A stretch of 64,000 nt of DNA from positions 2,916,001 through 2,980,000 of the forward strand of contig BSQZ01000073.1 in the NCBI GenBank assembly GCA_033239005.1, read 5' to 3'. The notes below the pieces were generated by a model that made no database searches, was not told the DNA's origin, and worked only from the letters and a program-made list of their open reading frames with translations. The position numbers and the translations under genes were made by a program. The DNA comes from Lamellibrachia satsuma (Eukaryota > Annelida > Polychaeta > Sabellida > Siboglinidae). Below, piece by piece: positions 23,345 to 33,474 of this stretch. Every line of letters begins with the position of its first letter. Positions within the stretch are counted from its first letter, which is position 1.

Positions 23345-24453
23345 GACATTAAACGGTCCTATGGATACATACATGTATCCATAAGACATGTCTCCATAGG
23401 ACATGTATCCATAGGACATGTCTCTATAGGACATGTATCCATAGGACATGTCTCCATAGGACATGTCTCCATAGGTCATGTATCTATAGGGCATGTCTCC
23501 ATAGGACATGTATCCATAGGACATGTATCCATAGGGTATGTATCCATAGGACATGTATCCATAGGGCATGTCTCCATAAGACATGTATCCATAGGGTATG
23601 TATCCATAGGACATGTATCCATAGGACATGTCTCCATATGACATGTATCCATAGCACATGTCTCCATAGGACATGTCTCCATAGCACATGTCTCCATAGG
23701 ACATGTCTCCATATGGCATGTATCCATAGGGCATGTATCCATAGGACATGTATCCATAGGGCATGTATCCATAGGGTATGTATCCATAGGACATATCTCC
23801 ATAGGGCATGTATCCATAGGACATGTATCCATAGGGCATGTATCCATAGGACATGTCTCCATAGGGCATGTATCCATAGGACATGTATCCATAGGGCATG
23901 TATCCATAGGACGTGTATCCATAGGACATGTATCCATAGGAAATGTCTCCATAGGGCATGTATCCATAGGATATGTATCCATAGGACATGTCTCCATATG
24001 ACATGTATCCATAGGACATGTGTACATAGGGTATGTATCCATAGGACATGTCTCCATGGGGCATGTATCCATAGGACATGTCTCCATAGGGCATGTATCC
24101 ATAGGACGTGTATCCATAGGACATGTATCCATAGGAAATGTCTCCATAGGGCATGTATCCATAGGATATGTATCCATAGGACATGTCTCCATATGACATG
24201 TATCCATAGGACATGTGTACATAGGGTATGTATCCATAGGACATGTCTCCATGGGGCATGTATCCATAGGACATGTCTCCATAGGGTATGTATCCATAGG
24301 ACATGTCTCCATAGGGCATGTATCCATAGGACATGTATTCATAGGACATGTATCCATAGGGTATGTATCCATAGGACATGTCTCCATAGGGTATGTGTCC
24401 ATAGGACATGTATCCATAGCGCATGTATCCATAGGACATGTATCCATAGGACA
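23345..24453. repeat. 15-bp minisatellite, about 73 units, inside BEL pol
   Basis: The unit is catgtatccatagga with common variants gtctcc/gtatcc and gacatg/ggcatg/ggtatg. Because 15 is divisible by three and the unit lacks stops, several frames on both strands stay open for up to 389 codons (for example MSYGY repeats on the minus strand). The array begins with an 11-bp inverted repeat (23360-23370 and 23373-23383). A 195-bp block (13 units) is duplicated inside it (23911 versus 24106). It separates the BEL protease region from the start of the RT region. Confidence 0.96.
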
Positions 24454-24613
24454 CCATTGGTCTGGAGAAAGCATGGCTACTTCGCATGTCTTTGCCATTG
24501 ATGACAACTTACACCAACAGATGGAAAGTTCTGGAAACCTGAGGAATTAGACACACTGGTAAACGAGAAGCCTGATATGTCCGTTAACGCAAGAAAGCAC
24601 TGCACCATTACGG
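24454..24613 (+). pseudogene. BEL/Pao pol fragment upstream of gypsy-1
   Basis: HHWSGESMATSHVFAIDDNL leads into HQQME, then in a shifted frame FWKPEELDTLVNEKPDMSVN at 24520-24590. This resembles the segment before the RT of BEL pol. The coding trace ends where the gypsy-1 LTR begins at 24614 and resumes at about 30065. Confidence 0.72.
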
Positions 24614-24814
24614 TGAAAGATATCACATACCCAGTCTTACAAACAGACACCAGTATGATAGTGTAGCATGAACATTTAATGTAGAACAACACGAAAACAC
24701 AACCAACCGCAATCAAACCCGGAGAGCGAGAGCGTCCTTGACCCGGGGAACCGGGGTCACCAACAAACAGCCATAGACGTAAATCATAGTTGATCGTCTA
24801 TTGGCGTGACTTCA
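24614..24814 (-). repeat. gypsy-1 3' LTR, about 201 bp
   Basis: On the minus strand it runs from TGAAGTCACG (at 24814) to ATATCTTTCA (at 24614), so it has TGAA...TTCA ends. Its 24614-24777 part is repeated at 29901-30064. It lies directly after a purine-rich tract on the minus strand, which is what fixes the 24814 boundary. Confidence 0.78.
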
Positions 24815-24825
24815 TTCTTCTCCTT
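24815..24825 (-). other. gypsy-1 polypurine tract
   Basis: AAGGAGAAGAA on the minus strand lies immediately upstream of the 3' LTR. In LTR elements it primes plus-strand DNA synthesis. Confidence 0.7.
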
Positions 24826-24903
24826 ATATTATATACGACTAATTATAGAGAAAACAACTATACAATAATAATATTGTAATTATAGTCTAAGTGATAAAGT
24901 CGC

Positions 24904-26020
24904 TTAGATACTCGTGAGGTCTGCGTCTTCTGGTTGATCGTCGGGGGAGTTCTCTTCATCTTCGGACTCTTGCCTCTCCTCGTCCGGAACGACCGGAGTC
25001 TGCGCATCCGGAATCGGATGTACCGACAGAGCGTCGTCAGGTGTGGCAGGGTACAGTAGCTGTGTTGGTATGCTCGATCGAGGTTCTGGAGTGGCTTCAT
25101 ATGTCGGCGTACTCGTCGAGTCATTGTATTTGTACGCCGTTGGCGGATCAAGTGTATGGGCAGCAACCTTGTAACACTCTGACCGTTTCACTCGATAGGA
25201 GGTAGCTCGTAATTGATTGCCGATGAATTTGCTGACATTGAGCCAGATCCCATCTACACTCACTACTAGGTACCGACATCGAGAACGTGATTTGTTGCGG
25301 CCACAGTACAGTTACACAATGTCACCAACATCAATATTTAATGCTTCGGATACGGTATGACTGGGTGACTTCGATAATTGACTTGGAGCATGGTTGGCAT
25401 GTCGCAAAGAATGCTGCTGGCGAATGAGGTCGTAATCGGTTAACGGCAGTTGTTCGTTTATGAACTGGTCTCGCTGGGTCCACAACTCTCTGGCGGAAAA
25501 CCCCCAGTTTCGTATACGAGTGTTGAGGTTTGCGGTGGCAATAGATAGAACAAGCTGCGTGACAGCTCCGCCTGTGAGTTGTTGGTGTAACAGTTCATGC
25601 TCGAGCTCGCGTAAAGCCTTTTCTGCAACCGGATTTTTATTGACGTTCTTGACGCGTCCAAGTTCAATCGTGAGTCAATACGTCGACAGCAGGGACTCCT
25701 TGACGAGAGCAGCGAACCCTGGGGCGGGGTCAGTGCGTATGACAGCAGGAGGCCCATCTAGCGGTCGTAAGCCAAAGCACAGCTTGACCAGAGAGTCTCG
25801 TAGTGTGTCGCGGCGTTCGTCATCGATTAAACACGACGCAGTGTATGACGTTCCGCACTCGCGTAGGACCAAGATGAGTTGTTGATTACGTTTGATGACG
25901 TCTGCGGCATAGGAAATTCCTACCACCTCTGGAGGATTGCTTGTAGACTGTGGGATAGTCGTGTGTGGAGTATCGCGTAGTGAGTCACATTGGTGACAGC
26001 TACGGGACGCTGTGTCTAAC
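24904..26020 (-). pseudogene. gypsy-1 integrase core and C-terminal region
   Basis: From 26020 downward: [14 protein letters not shown] (the second half of the HHCC zinc site), VGISYAADVIKRNQQLILVL (first catalytic Asp), AVIRTDPAPGFAALV (second Asp), then in a shifted frame VKNVNKNPVAEKAL with the third acidic residue (Glu). QRDQFINEQLPLTDYDLIRQ follows. A C-terminal block (25263-24904) has [20 protein letters not shown] and an acidic Pro/Glu/Asp-rich tail ending at 24904. At least two frameshifts break it. Integrase inserts the cDNA into the genome. Confidence 0.86.
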
Positions 26021-26036
26021 AAGATTTAACAAGATT
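26017..26036 (-). repeat. 10-bp duplication that frameshifts the gypsy-1 integrase
   Basis: On the minus strand AATCTTGTTA is present twice in tandem. Removing one copy restores the frame from DLDKAILL to [10 protein letters not shown], so the duplication is secondary. The 20-nt doublet is identical to the LINE A 3' end at 11897-11916 and 43520-43539. Confidence 0.85.
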
Positions 26037-27247
26037 GCTTTGTCCAGGTCCAACGCGTACAGATAGCGATGCATGACCTGTTTCAACTGGTAACATGAGG
26101 GATGGTCCAGTTGAATGTGTAGTGCTGTCACTAGCCCGTCAAGGGCCATGCGGGAAACGATGATGCAATCTCGTGCTGGGCTGAGTGGATCGTTACGACG
26201 TACGACTAGCAGACCATCACGGGCGATGGATGCGACGTTTAGATATCGCTTGATGTCTTTGGCATTCGTTATTTTCTTGGATGGTCGCGTCCCTTGTGTG
26301 AGGTGTGAAAGTGTGCATCGCAAATCAGGGCATTCGGCTTGGATAGCTAGCCACGTTGATCTGTTGGTGAACGGAAGTCGAGCCCTCCCAGATGTCACGT
26401 CGTTGGTAGTGACGCGTTGCAGAACAACCGACTCCTCTATTTGCCTGACGAAGGTGCATACTTGACACTGTTGTTCGAGACATTTCGGTGCGTTGCGACT
26501 AGCAAAGTCTGATGGGACATTTGCTGAGCCGGCGAGGTGTTGGACAGTTGCCTGATAGCGGCTGACTACCGACAAGAATGTAAAGACTCGCGGACTCACA
26601 GAGAACTCGCCGCGACAGAGTTTTTCATGAGCTTGTGCGCAAGGCTTGCTGTCAGTGAGGATAGACGCAGTGTGACTCGACTGTACGATGTACGGGCTGA
26701 AATGCTTTACTGCGGCTGCAATGGACAACGCCTCTATCTCGCAAGGCAGCCACGTAGTTTGTCGCCCGCGTAATTTCGCACTGAAGAATCCGGCCAGCTT
26801 CAATTTGCCAGCACGCATAACGTACAAGGTAGCCCCTAATCCGTACTGTTTGGTGGAGCCATCGGTCACAAGCCATAGCTTGTCGGAGGGTCGAGGCAAC
26901 GTGATAGCCTTGTTCGTATGTAGACTGTCCGGTGCATGCTTGAAGGCCTTCCGTAACGAGTCTGTCCAAACGATGTGTTCAGAAGACTGGCGTCCGTCAG
27001 TTGCATTATCGAAAGGTGCGAGTAAGGCAGAGCAACCGGGTATTACACGCGCTAACATTTTGTAAGCTCCAACGAATGCGCGCACGGCTTTCACAGTCGT
27101 GGGAGCTTCACAGCTGGCTAGGGTAGCAATACGGTGAGGACTCGCCTGAATGGAACCCATATTCCATATCCAACCGAGAATGGTAGATGACGTCGGACAA
27201 ATCGTTGTCTTGGTGGCGATAGTCGCAAACCACTGTTGGCGAAGCAT
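26017..27247 (-). pseudogene. gypsy-1 RNase H and integrase zinc-binding region
   Basis: This 415-residue frame contains [20 protein letters not shown] (RT connection) and then RNase H with [38 protein letters not shown] and ASILTDSK carrying the D, E and D catalytic residues. The chromatin-side linker [13 protein letters not shown] and the integrase His pair ([19 protein letters not shown]) follow. The frame then runs into a 10-bp duplication (26017-26036) that shifts it away from the CHQC half of the zinc site. RNase H removes the RNA template strand. Confidence 0.88.
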
Positions 27248-27717
27248 TGTAACAGCCTTTTGACGATTTGTTGAATTTCAACAATGGTGTTGCCGCCGCA
27301 GTAGATGTCGTCTGCAAGTTTAGCGACATTGCCTTCTTGCAGCAGATCTCCGAGTATGCGACATAGCAATTCTTCGAGTGCAGTTTTTGACCCGGGCATC
27401 CCCATTGCAAAGCGTGCATACACGCGTACGACGCGGAACGGCATGACGACACCGCAGTACCTCATTGATTCACGGGAGAGTGGCATTTGATAGAAAGCAT
27501 TCGATAAATCTGTTGTTGCGATGTGCTTCCATTGTGCGATTTTACGCAGGGTGCTATCAACGTCGGGCATCAAGGATGGTTGTGGTTTGCTATTGTGTTC
27601 CACCTCTGTGAATGTAGTGACTAATCGGTGTCCACCGTTTCGCTTCTTAACGAGGAATGACGGATTGACGTACTCGACGTTCACAGGAACATCTTCAGGT
27701 CGGACGACAACGCCCAT
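27118..27717 (-). pseudogene. gypsy-1 reverse transcriptase
   Basis: [20 protein letters not shown] (fingers), [20 protein letters not shown] (motif A, catalytic Asp), [20 protein letters not shown] (motif B region) and [16 protein letters not shown] (motif C as LADD, retaining both aspartates) are in order over about 140 residues. The frame runs on out of register at the end, and the RT connection is picked up in the 27247 frame. Motifs A-C are intact, so damage here is mainly frameshift. Confidence 0.9.
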
Positions 27718-27748
27718 CGTGTCAAGTTCGTCGAATTTGCTCTGAAGC

Positions 27749-28258
27749 TCAACGAGCTGATTTCGAGCGTATTGTGGTAGGCGGCCTTTCCATGTTTACG
27801 ACCCCTTCGAAAGGTCTAACATGGCCGTTATAGCCAGTGTAGTTAGGGTCAAATACATTGTCGTATTCTTCAATGATGGCGCGGAATGATGCACGTTCAT
27901 CGGATGATAGTTTCATGTCCGGATCGATTTGGACAGAGGCAGAGTGCTTGCTAGGTGTATATCTGCGAGGTTGTAGGTCTATGGCCTTACTGATAACGTC
28001 AGAACGTAAGGGAGTGTTTGTTGGAACGTCCGGTACAAACACGTCTCAAATTTGGCAAATGTGTTCGTTTCGTTTCAGCACGCGAGTGATGTTTGTCAGG
28101 TTGGGTATGCGTACCACGCCATCTACGCTGGTAACGAGCGACGGTTGTGGCCACAGGTCACTGTCTCGTGTGAACTTGTTGCCTGTAGTGTCAAGGCGTG
28201 GCTCCAAAGCGAATGTGGAGTCCGTAGTAAACAAGTCAGTGGGGAGGTTTACTTCCAC
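27749..28258 (-). pseudogene. gypsy-1 protease-RT linker
   Basis: Two abutting frames (28258-28046 and 28042-27749) are separated by a stop. They carry LVTSVDGVVRIPNLTNITRV, then SSDERASFRAIIEEYDNVFD and a GPFEG-like [12 protein letters not shown] block. In gypsy pol this last block precedes the RT and contains the conserved I-(I/L)-x-x-(Y/F)-x-x-(V/L)-F pattern. Confidence 0.8.
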
Positions 28259-28700
28259 GAACTCGCCTGGCCAAACCGTGGGGGCGCTCGCAACACGTGG
28301 GTGCGTCGGACTGCATGTCGGTTGAGAGATTCATCGGTTGTACCATACGTGTAAGTCGTGCCATCAGACAGCGTGATGAATCTCTTAGTTGGACGTATGG
28401 TCACGTCGTTGACTTCCATAAATGGAGTGCCAGCTAGAACTTCGACATCCAAGTTCTTCATAACTAACCTACAAAACGAGAAGGTGTGGTTTTTGCGCGT
28501 TAGATGCACTATAGTCTCGCCAATTATGGCCAGGGGCGATGTCCCATCAGCTTGATGAGCCGATTGAGAAGAGGTCTTGATCTCACAACCGAGTCTCAGA
28601 GCAGTGGAATGTCGGATCATGTTGCCTGTTGCACCGCTGTCAATGGTGACTTCGGACCCTGTGATGGCCACAAAACGTGTCCAGATAAGGCGACTGACGT
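28249..28700 (-). pseudogene. gypsy-1 aspartic protease
   Basis: VTIDSGATGNMIRHSTALRL contains the DSGA catalytic triplet, followed by SSQSAHQADGTSPLAIIGET and LDVEVLAGTPFMEVNDVTI. It is offset by one frame from the gag frame. The join falls after RQSPYLDTFCGHH, so a single-base indel near 28650 separates it from gag. It would process Gag-Pol. Confidence 0.87.
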
Positions 28701-29731
28701 ATGTCGATGCGTTGTGCCGTGGCGAGGCATAACGTAGGCTGGTCAACGATTTCGGGTTGATGGAGCTCATGGCTGTATTCATACTCGTCGTCCTCTTCGT
28801 GTACGTCAGTGACTTGACGGATCTTAGCCATGTAGCGACGATCTTGTTCGGGAAGATATGGGCATTCGCTCAAGAAATGCTGTACGTTGCTGCGGCCAGC
28901 TTGTTTGCAGAGTGGACATGCCTTTTTACTTGTAGACCGCCTTGGGGCAGAAAATGGAGATGGTTGACGCCTTGAGAACGACTGTCTCTGCCCAAATGTG
29001 TTCTGCTGATAGTGAGCCGTAGCTGTACGCATGATCTTTGCATCATCGGCGGAAGTGATTTCATCAAGTAGTGAGTCTAGGGCCTGGAAAATTTCAGGCT
29101 TAATCGACAGTGGTCTAGCTCTCAGTTCATTGCCGTATCGTTGCTTGACGAACTTTGGGAGTGCCACGTTAATTAATCTCAACCATGTGAGCACAACCAT
29201 GTTTTCGAGAGAAGGTGTCATTTCTTCGTCGACATCTATGGCGTCACCATGGTGAAGAATAACACTCCCTCGCTGGAGCATTTTGTCTTCAACGAAGGCC
29301 ACTAAGCGCTGATACAGATATTCAGGACGTTCATCAGCCTGGAACTGAATGTCGGCAAAGTCAAAAGACTGAAATCCGTAGTGTAGACGAATAGTTTGCC
29401 AGATGCAAGATAAACTATTTGAATTCTTGACGATCGTGTTGCGCGATATAACTGGGCAGTAATTGGCTATCTGGCCTAGCATCAGCTCTAGCATGTACAC
29501 TTCCTGGAGAGCCGTACGACCGCCTGACGCAATGATGTCATCATCAGTGAAACCTCTGTTTGGTTCAGAGGCACACTTCTTCCCCCACTTGGCGTCAGTG
29601 GTAATAAATTGCGTGAAGTTGGTGTCGAGCGATAAAGTATAAATAAGGTTTTGACGCCAGTTCTCAAACGAGTTTACGGCTTTGGTTTTCGTGAGACACC
29701 ACTGTTTCGGTGCACGTTGCGTGTTGGCCAT
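28640..29731 (-). pseudogene. gypsy-1 gag (363 residues)
   Basis: It opens at ATG 29731 (MANTQRAPKQWCLTKTKAVN) ~170 bp inside the 5' LTR, a normal leader length. The body is a helical capsid-like protein with no transmembrane segment. Near residues 270-300 CPLCKQAGRSNVQHFLSECP forms a C-x2-C-x9-H-x4-C zinc-binding motif. It is followed by an acidic EEDDEYEYSHE stretch. The first 360 codons are undamaged, but the downstream frame ends before the protease. I would expect one Gag-Pol frame originally. Confidence 0.86.
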
Positions 29732-29900
29732 GTTAACGTTAGGCTACTACGATTTTACTAGTGCGACAAAGTCAAAGCCGTCGTTCAAGGCTAATTGCTT
29801 GCGCCGATTAGTAGACTAGAAAGTCAATGCGATTCAATTTACTATTGTACACAGTTCGGTGTGTGAGTTCGTTACGAACACTGCCAACACGCCATTAGGG

Positions 29901-30064
29901 TGAAAGATATCGCATATCCAGTCCTACAAACAGACACTAGTATGATCGTGTAACATGAACATTTAATGTAGAACAACACGAAAACACAACCAACCGCAAT
30001 CAAACCCGGAGAGCGAGAGCGTCCTTGACCCGGGGAACCGGGGTCCCCAACAAACAGCCATAGA
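29901..30064 (-). repeat. gypsy-1 5' LTR, outer end missing
   Basis: Matches 24614-24777 with about seven substitutions, six of them clustered in the first 53 bp (29901-29953). The outermost ~37 bp of the LTR are absent: sequence switches at 30064 to BEL RT coding. On the minus strand, TGGCGTGTTGGCAG starts six bases after the LTR end and is a candidate primer-binding site. Confidence 0.78.
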
Positions 30065-30495
30065 CGAGCTCGCCTTTCTCTTCAAGCATCGCCAGGGTTG
30101 GCCGAAAAGCGCCAGCTTGCAGAAACACGGTTAAAAGGGCTGCAAAGAAGATTCACCGAGATAGCACTCTGAATAAGGACTACGGCGCCTACATGCAGAG
30201 TCTCGTGGATAAAGGGTGCGCAAAACAATGCGGGAGCCAAAGGTGCCGCGTGGTATCTGCCACACCACCCCGTATTTCACCCTAAGAAATCAGGCAAACT
30301 GAGAGTAGTATTCGACTGTACAGCGAAATATCAAGACGTGTGGCTCAATGACCAAGTCGTGCAAGGGCCAGACACTTGACAAACTCGCTGCTAGGTGAAC
30401 TCCTCCGATTCAGACAATAACCGGTGGCGCTGATAGGAGACATAGAGGCTATGTTCCACCAAGTTCGCGTTGCAGAGAACGACCGCGACGCATTG

Positions 30496-30540
<45 letters not shown>

Positions 30541-30627
30541 AAGAAAGAGAGAGAGAGAGAGGGTGATATGAGCAAGAATGCATATGTGTACCGAATGAAC
30601 GTACACCTCTTCCGAGGAACATGGAGA
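30065..30627 (+). pseudogene. BEL/Pao reverse transcriptase, N-terminal half
   Basis: Across several frames: ELAFL at the junction, [32 protein letters not shown] (30165-30230), [15 protein letters not shown], and ALIGDIEAMFHQVRVAENDR (30428-30485, motif A with catalytic Asp). After a (GA)n tract, GDMSKNAYVYRMNVHLFRGT continues at 30560-30625. The YxDD motif C region is missing because a LINE tail is inserted directly after this block. Confidence 0.86.
30498..30562. repeat. (GA)n microsatellite inside BEL RT
   Basis: A pure to slightly interrupted GA tract of ~64 bp replaces the codons between ENDRDAL and GDMSKNAYVY, where BEL RTs normally have an FLWW-type stretch. Confidence 0.95.
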
Positions 30628-30950
30628 TAAGATAGAAGTCTATAAAATAATGCATGAAATGTACAATAATGAAACTGCACCAAACGTCCTGAAATGGGAG
30701 GATGTGTTACTAAGATCAGGAAATAGAGGACACACTTTTAAATTATTTACCCAAAGAGCGAACATAAATCTAAGAAAAACGCATTCACTCTTAGAGTGGC
30801 TGAACCATGAAATAGTCTCCCAAGCTCTGTAATACAAGCTAGATCAATAAACTCATTAAAAACAAACTAGACAAATTCTGGTCTACCCAGGCAATAATAT
30901 ACGACTATGAATCTCCTTTAACAATAAATACTGGAACCGGATTTATGATA
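30628..30950 (+). pseudogene. LINE C 3'-end fragment inserted in BEL RT
   Basis: DKIEVYKIMHEMYNN, NRGHTFKLFTQRANINLRKT, LLEWLNHEIVSQAL and, after a frameshift, PSSVIQARSINSLKNKLDKF are the C-terminus of a CR1/Rex-type RT. This is the same region as LRGDQIEVFKIVNG in LINE A but clearly a different family. It has no upstream RT, as expected for a 5'-truncated insertion. Confidence 0.82.
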
Positions 30951-31054
30951 TAAAATATTTGATTCTGAAGAAGAAGATCTGATTATGGAGGAATCATCTG
31001 GATCCTGCGATCAGAATCGTCATAAGGTATCGCAATACAATATCAATACAAGAC

Positions 31055-31345
31055 ATAGAGAGACTGAAGACACCGTCTTCTGGACCGACAGCATGGTAGT
31101 CATAAACTACATCAAGAATGAGGACAGACGGTTCGAGACCTTCGTTGCCAATACATGACGGATCTGCACAATGGCTACACGTTCGCTCGGCATTGAACCC
31201 GGCAGACGATCTGTCACGTGGGCTCTTTGCTAAAGAAGTGTTGACAAGTCAGAGATGAATATGCGGACCAAGCTTCTTAGCTGAAGAAGAAAGTAAATGG
31301 CCCGTGCGCTCAGAGGCAACACAGATGAAGACCCTGAAGCTGGGG
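31055..31345 (+). pseudogene. BEL/Pao RNase H end and post-RNase H region
   Basis: TEDTVFWTDSMVVINYIKNE and DRRFETFVAN carry the TDS aspartate region of BEL RNase H. In other frames LHVRSALNPADDLSRGLFAK and the GPSFL..EESKWPV block follow (31170-31310). These adjacent blocks are typical of BEL pol between RNase H and integrase. From 31345 to 31735 only weak, frame-broken traces remain. Confidence 0.83.
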
Positions 31346-31734
31346 AAAGTTGGGGCCTAAACAACTCAGACTGATGAAGGCCTTCCTAGACAGATTCATG
31401 CTTAAGCATTCTTCGTGGTACCGGCTGGGAAAGAGCATTGCCTGTCGATGCTACTTACAAAAATCAATGGAGAAGAAACCCGGTGTAGAAAGGAAGTAAT
31501 ATCGGTTGATGAGATGCAAAGGCAGAAACTGAAGTAGTGAAGCACGTTCAGAGGCACTCATTCAAGGAAGAATTCTATACCCTGCAGATGAAGAGGGATG
31601 ACTCAAAACCCAAAAAACAACAGGTCAACAGGACCAGCGCGATACGTCGTCTCGATCCCGTGATGTCGGAAGACGGAGTACGTGTAGGTTGACGTTTGAG
31701 AAACGCGGGAGGATCAGATGAATCTAAGCATCCT

Positions 31735-33300
31735 ATCAACCTACTAAATAAAACACCTTGCCGTAGAAATCATCACACGTGACTGTCAGGAAGCATGTGG
31801 TCATTCAGGATGTGAACATGTGTTGTCCCTGGTGCGTGAAACGTTTTAGATCTTGGGTGATAGATCTACGATACGAAGCATACTAAGACTGCTTCATGTG
31901 CAAGAAGAGACACGCGAAACCACGCGTGCAAAAGATGGCGGACCTCCCGAGTTGTAGAGTGAGACAAGGTGAACCATCCTTCACCTACAAAAGCGTTTAC
32001 AATGTTGGACAATTGAATGTCACACGGGAGGCAGCACCGTTACGCGCTACGACTGCGTCTTCACGTGTTTGGCCGTTCGAGCAATACACATTGAGACTGC
32101 ACACCAGGCTTGGGTTCAAATGCGAGTCAGCGCATTTAAATGTAAATGCTTGAAATTACTCCAATGCAAATGCACCGAGACACGATTGCTTTAAATGCAA
32201 ATGCAAGGGTTTGGAATGATTCGAATGCAAATGTCACAAGTGTTTTTTATAATATGCAAATGCAAGTGTTTTATATTATTAAAACACTTGAACGCATCTT
32301 GAATAACTCAATGTCGCGAATGGTGACTGACATGTGGCATGCAAGTGCAAATGCAAATGTTTTGGATAAAAAATGCAAGCACAAATGCAAATGTTTTGAT
32401 GCACATGCAAATGTTTTGGTTTCCAAAATGCAAATGCAAATGTTTTGATTCAAATACAAGTCTTGGATTAAAACAATACAAATGCGATTGCATTTACAAA
32501 TTGCATTTACAAATGCATTGGCACACTCGCTCGACACTGACTCGTTCGTAAACGCCTTCCAAAGGTTCATTAGCAGACGGGGACAAGTCAAAGAAATATG
32601 ATCATACAATGGTACAAACCTCGTTGGCGGAGAACGTGAGTTTCGTGAAGCTACCAAAGAGTGGAACAAGGACCAAATCCAGAAATTCATGGTTCAAAGG
32701 GAAATTTGTTAGCATTTCAACCCACATGGGATGCGTGTTTCCATGATCAGGACGACTCGAAGGGTGCTCAATGCGTTGATTCGAGAGCAGATCTTGGAAG
32801 ATGATAGTTTGGCCACTTTTATGTGTTCGGCAGAAACGATTGTCAACAACCGAGCACTGATAACAGTCTCAGTTGACCACAAAGACCCGGAACCGCCGAC
32901 GCCAAATCATCTTCTCTTGTTTAGAGCAGGGTCATTATTTCAACCTGGCAAGTTTGTGGAGCAAGACATGCACTGCGGGATGGCGTCGGGTTCAGTAGCA
33001 GACATCTTCTGGCGGAGGTCGACCAAGAACTTTTGCCATTCCTACAACAACGACAGAAGTGGACTCAACAGCAACTAAACGTCCAAGTGGGGGACATTGT
33101 GTTGCTAAATGAAGACACCCCACGAAACATGTGGCAAATGGTTCGGGTAGAACAGGTTTTCCCGAGTGATGATGGACTTGTGTGGTCAGTCCAAGTCAAG
33201 ACCAGCACGACATCCTTCAGGCGTCCAATTACAAAAATATGCCCACCGGGGGCTGATGTTAGTGTGGGGTCAGCAAGGGTGACATTAAGAGTCCTGGTGG
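31735..33300 (+). pseudogene. BEL/Pao integrase, interrupted and mutated
   Basis: LAVEIITRDCQEACGHSGCE and HVLSLVRETF (31760-31850) form the N-terminal zinc region, then MCKKRHAKPRVQKMADLPSC and FTCLAVRAIHIETAH (32060-32100). A ~400-bp repeat insert follows. Coding resumes with FVNAFQRFISRRGQVKEI and NGTNLVGGEREFREATKEWN, where the Ser-Asp-Asn-Gly aspartate reads Tyr. Then MIRTTRRVLNALIREQILED, ETIVNNRALITVS, and a C-terminal beta-rich region LNVQVGDIVLLNEDTPRNMW to 33260. Loss of the catalytic Asp and several frameshifts make it inactive. Confidence 0.87.
32115..32515. repeat. ATGCAAAT-rich insert within BEL integrase
   Basis: This low-complexity insert is dominated by atgcaaatgcaa and gcaaatgttttg words. 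The exact octamer ATGCAAAT occurs nine times (starts 32164, 32195, 32225, 32254, 32351, 32385, 32405, 32428, 32434), the last two overlapping. The first four are spaced 29-31 bp. The insert splits the integrase between RAIHIETAH and SFVNAFQRF. ATGCAAAT is the known consensus of POU/octamer-binding factors; any binding here is speculation. Confidence 0.85.
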
Positions 33301-33463
33301 CAAAACTATGTACAGATGACATAATATATTGGTGTCAGAAATTAACCACTATATATGTACTAGATGTACGATATGCAATGCTAATTCATTATATGTTAAT
33401 TCAATCTATCAGTTGACATTCCGTCTTGGTGTATTGTTTGTGTTAAATGCCCTATGGTTTATT

Positions 33464-33474
33464 TAAGGGGCAGG
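33464..33474 (+). other. BEL polypurine tract
   Basis: AAGGGGCAGG sits immediately before the TGTTACGG start of the 3' LTR, the expected position for a plus-strand primer. Confidence 0.75.

Larger units (their letters stand above)
24614..30064 (-). mobile_element. gypsy-1: Ty3/gypsy-type LTR retrotransposon inserted in the BEL element
   Basis: On the minus strand the order is 5' LTR (29901-30064, outer end missing), leader, gag, protease, RT, RNase H, integrase, polypurine tract and 3' LTR (24614-24814). The protease-RT-RNase H-integrase order is that of Ty3/gypsy. The paired LTRs differ at about 7 of ~164 comparable positions by eye, so the insertion is not brand new. Host BEL sequence lies on both sides. 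No target-site duplication can be shown, because the outer ~37 bp of the 5' LTR is missing. Confidence 0.88.

Noticed and set aside
23318..24507. 389-residue MSYGY-repeat and PMDTC-repeat proteins
   Set aside because: The 15-bp unit has no stop codon, so several frames on both strands stay open. The location inside BEL pol shows that it is an expansion.
24602..24668. A conserved plus-strand C-terminus VKDI(T/A)YPVLQTDTSMIV shared with 29901-29953
   Set aside because: The homologous part falls inside the gypsy-1 LTRs (TGAA...TTCA ends next to a polypurine tract), so an LTR explanation is simpler. The codon-position pattern is kept as a low-interest finding.
30345..30655. Ser/Leu-rich minus-strand peptides
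   Set aside because: Reverse reading of the (GA)n tract inside BEL RT.
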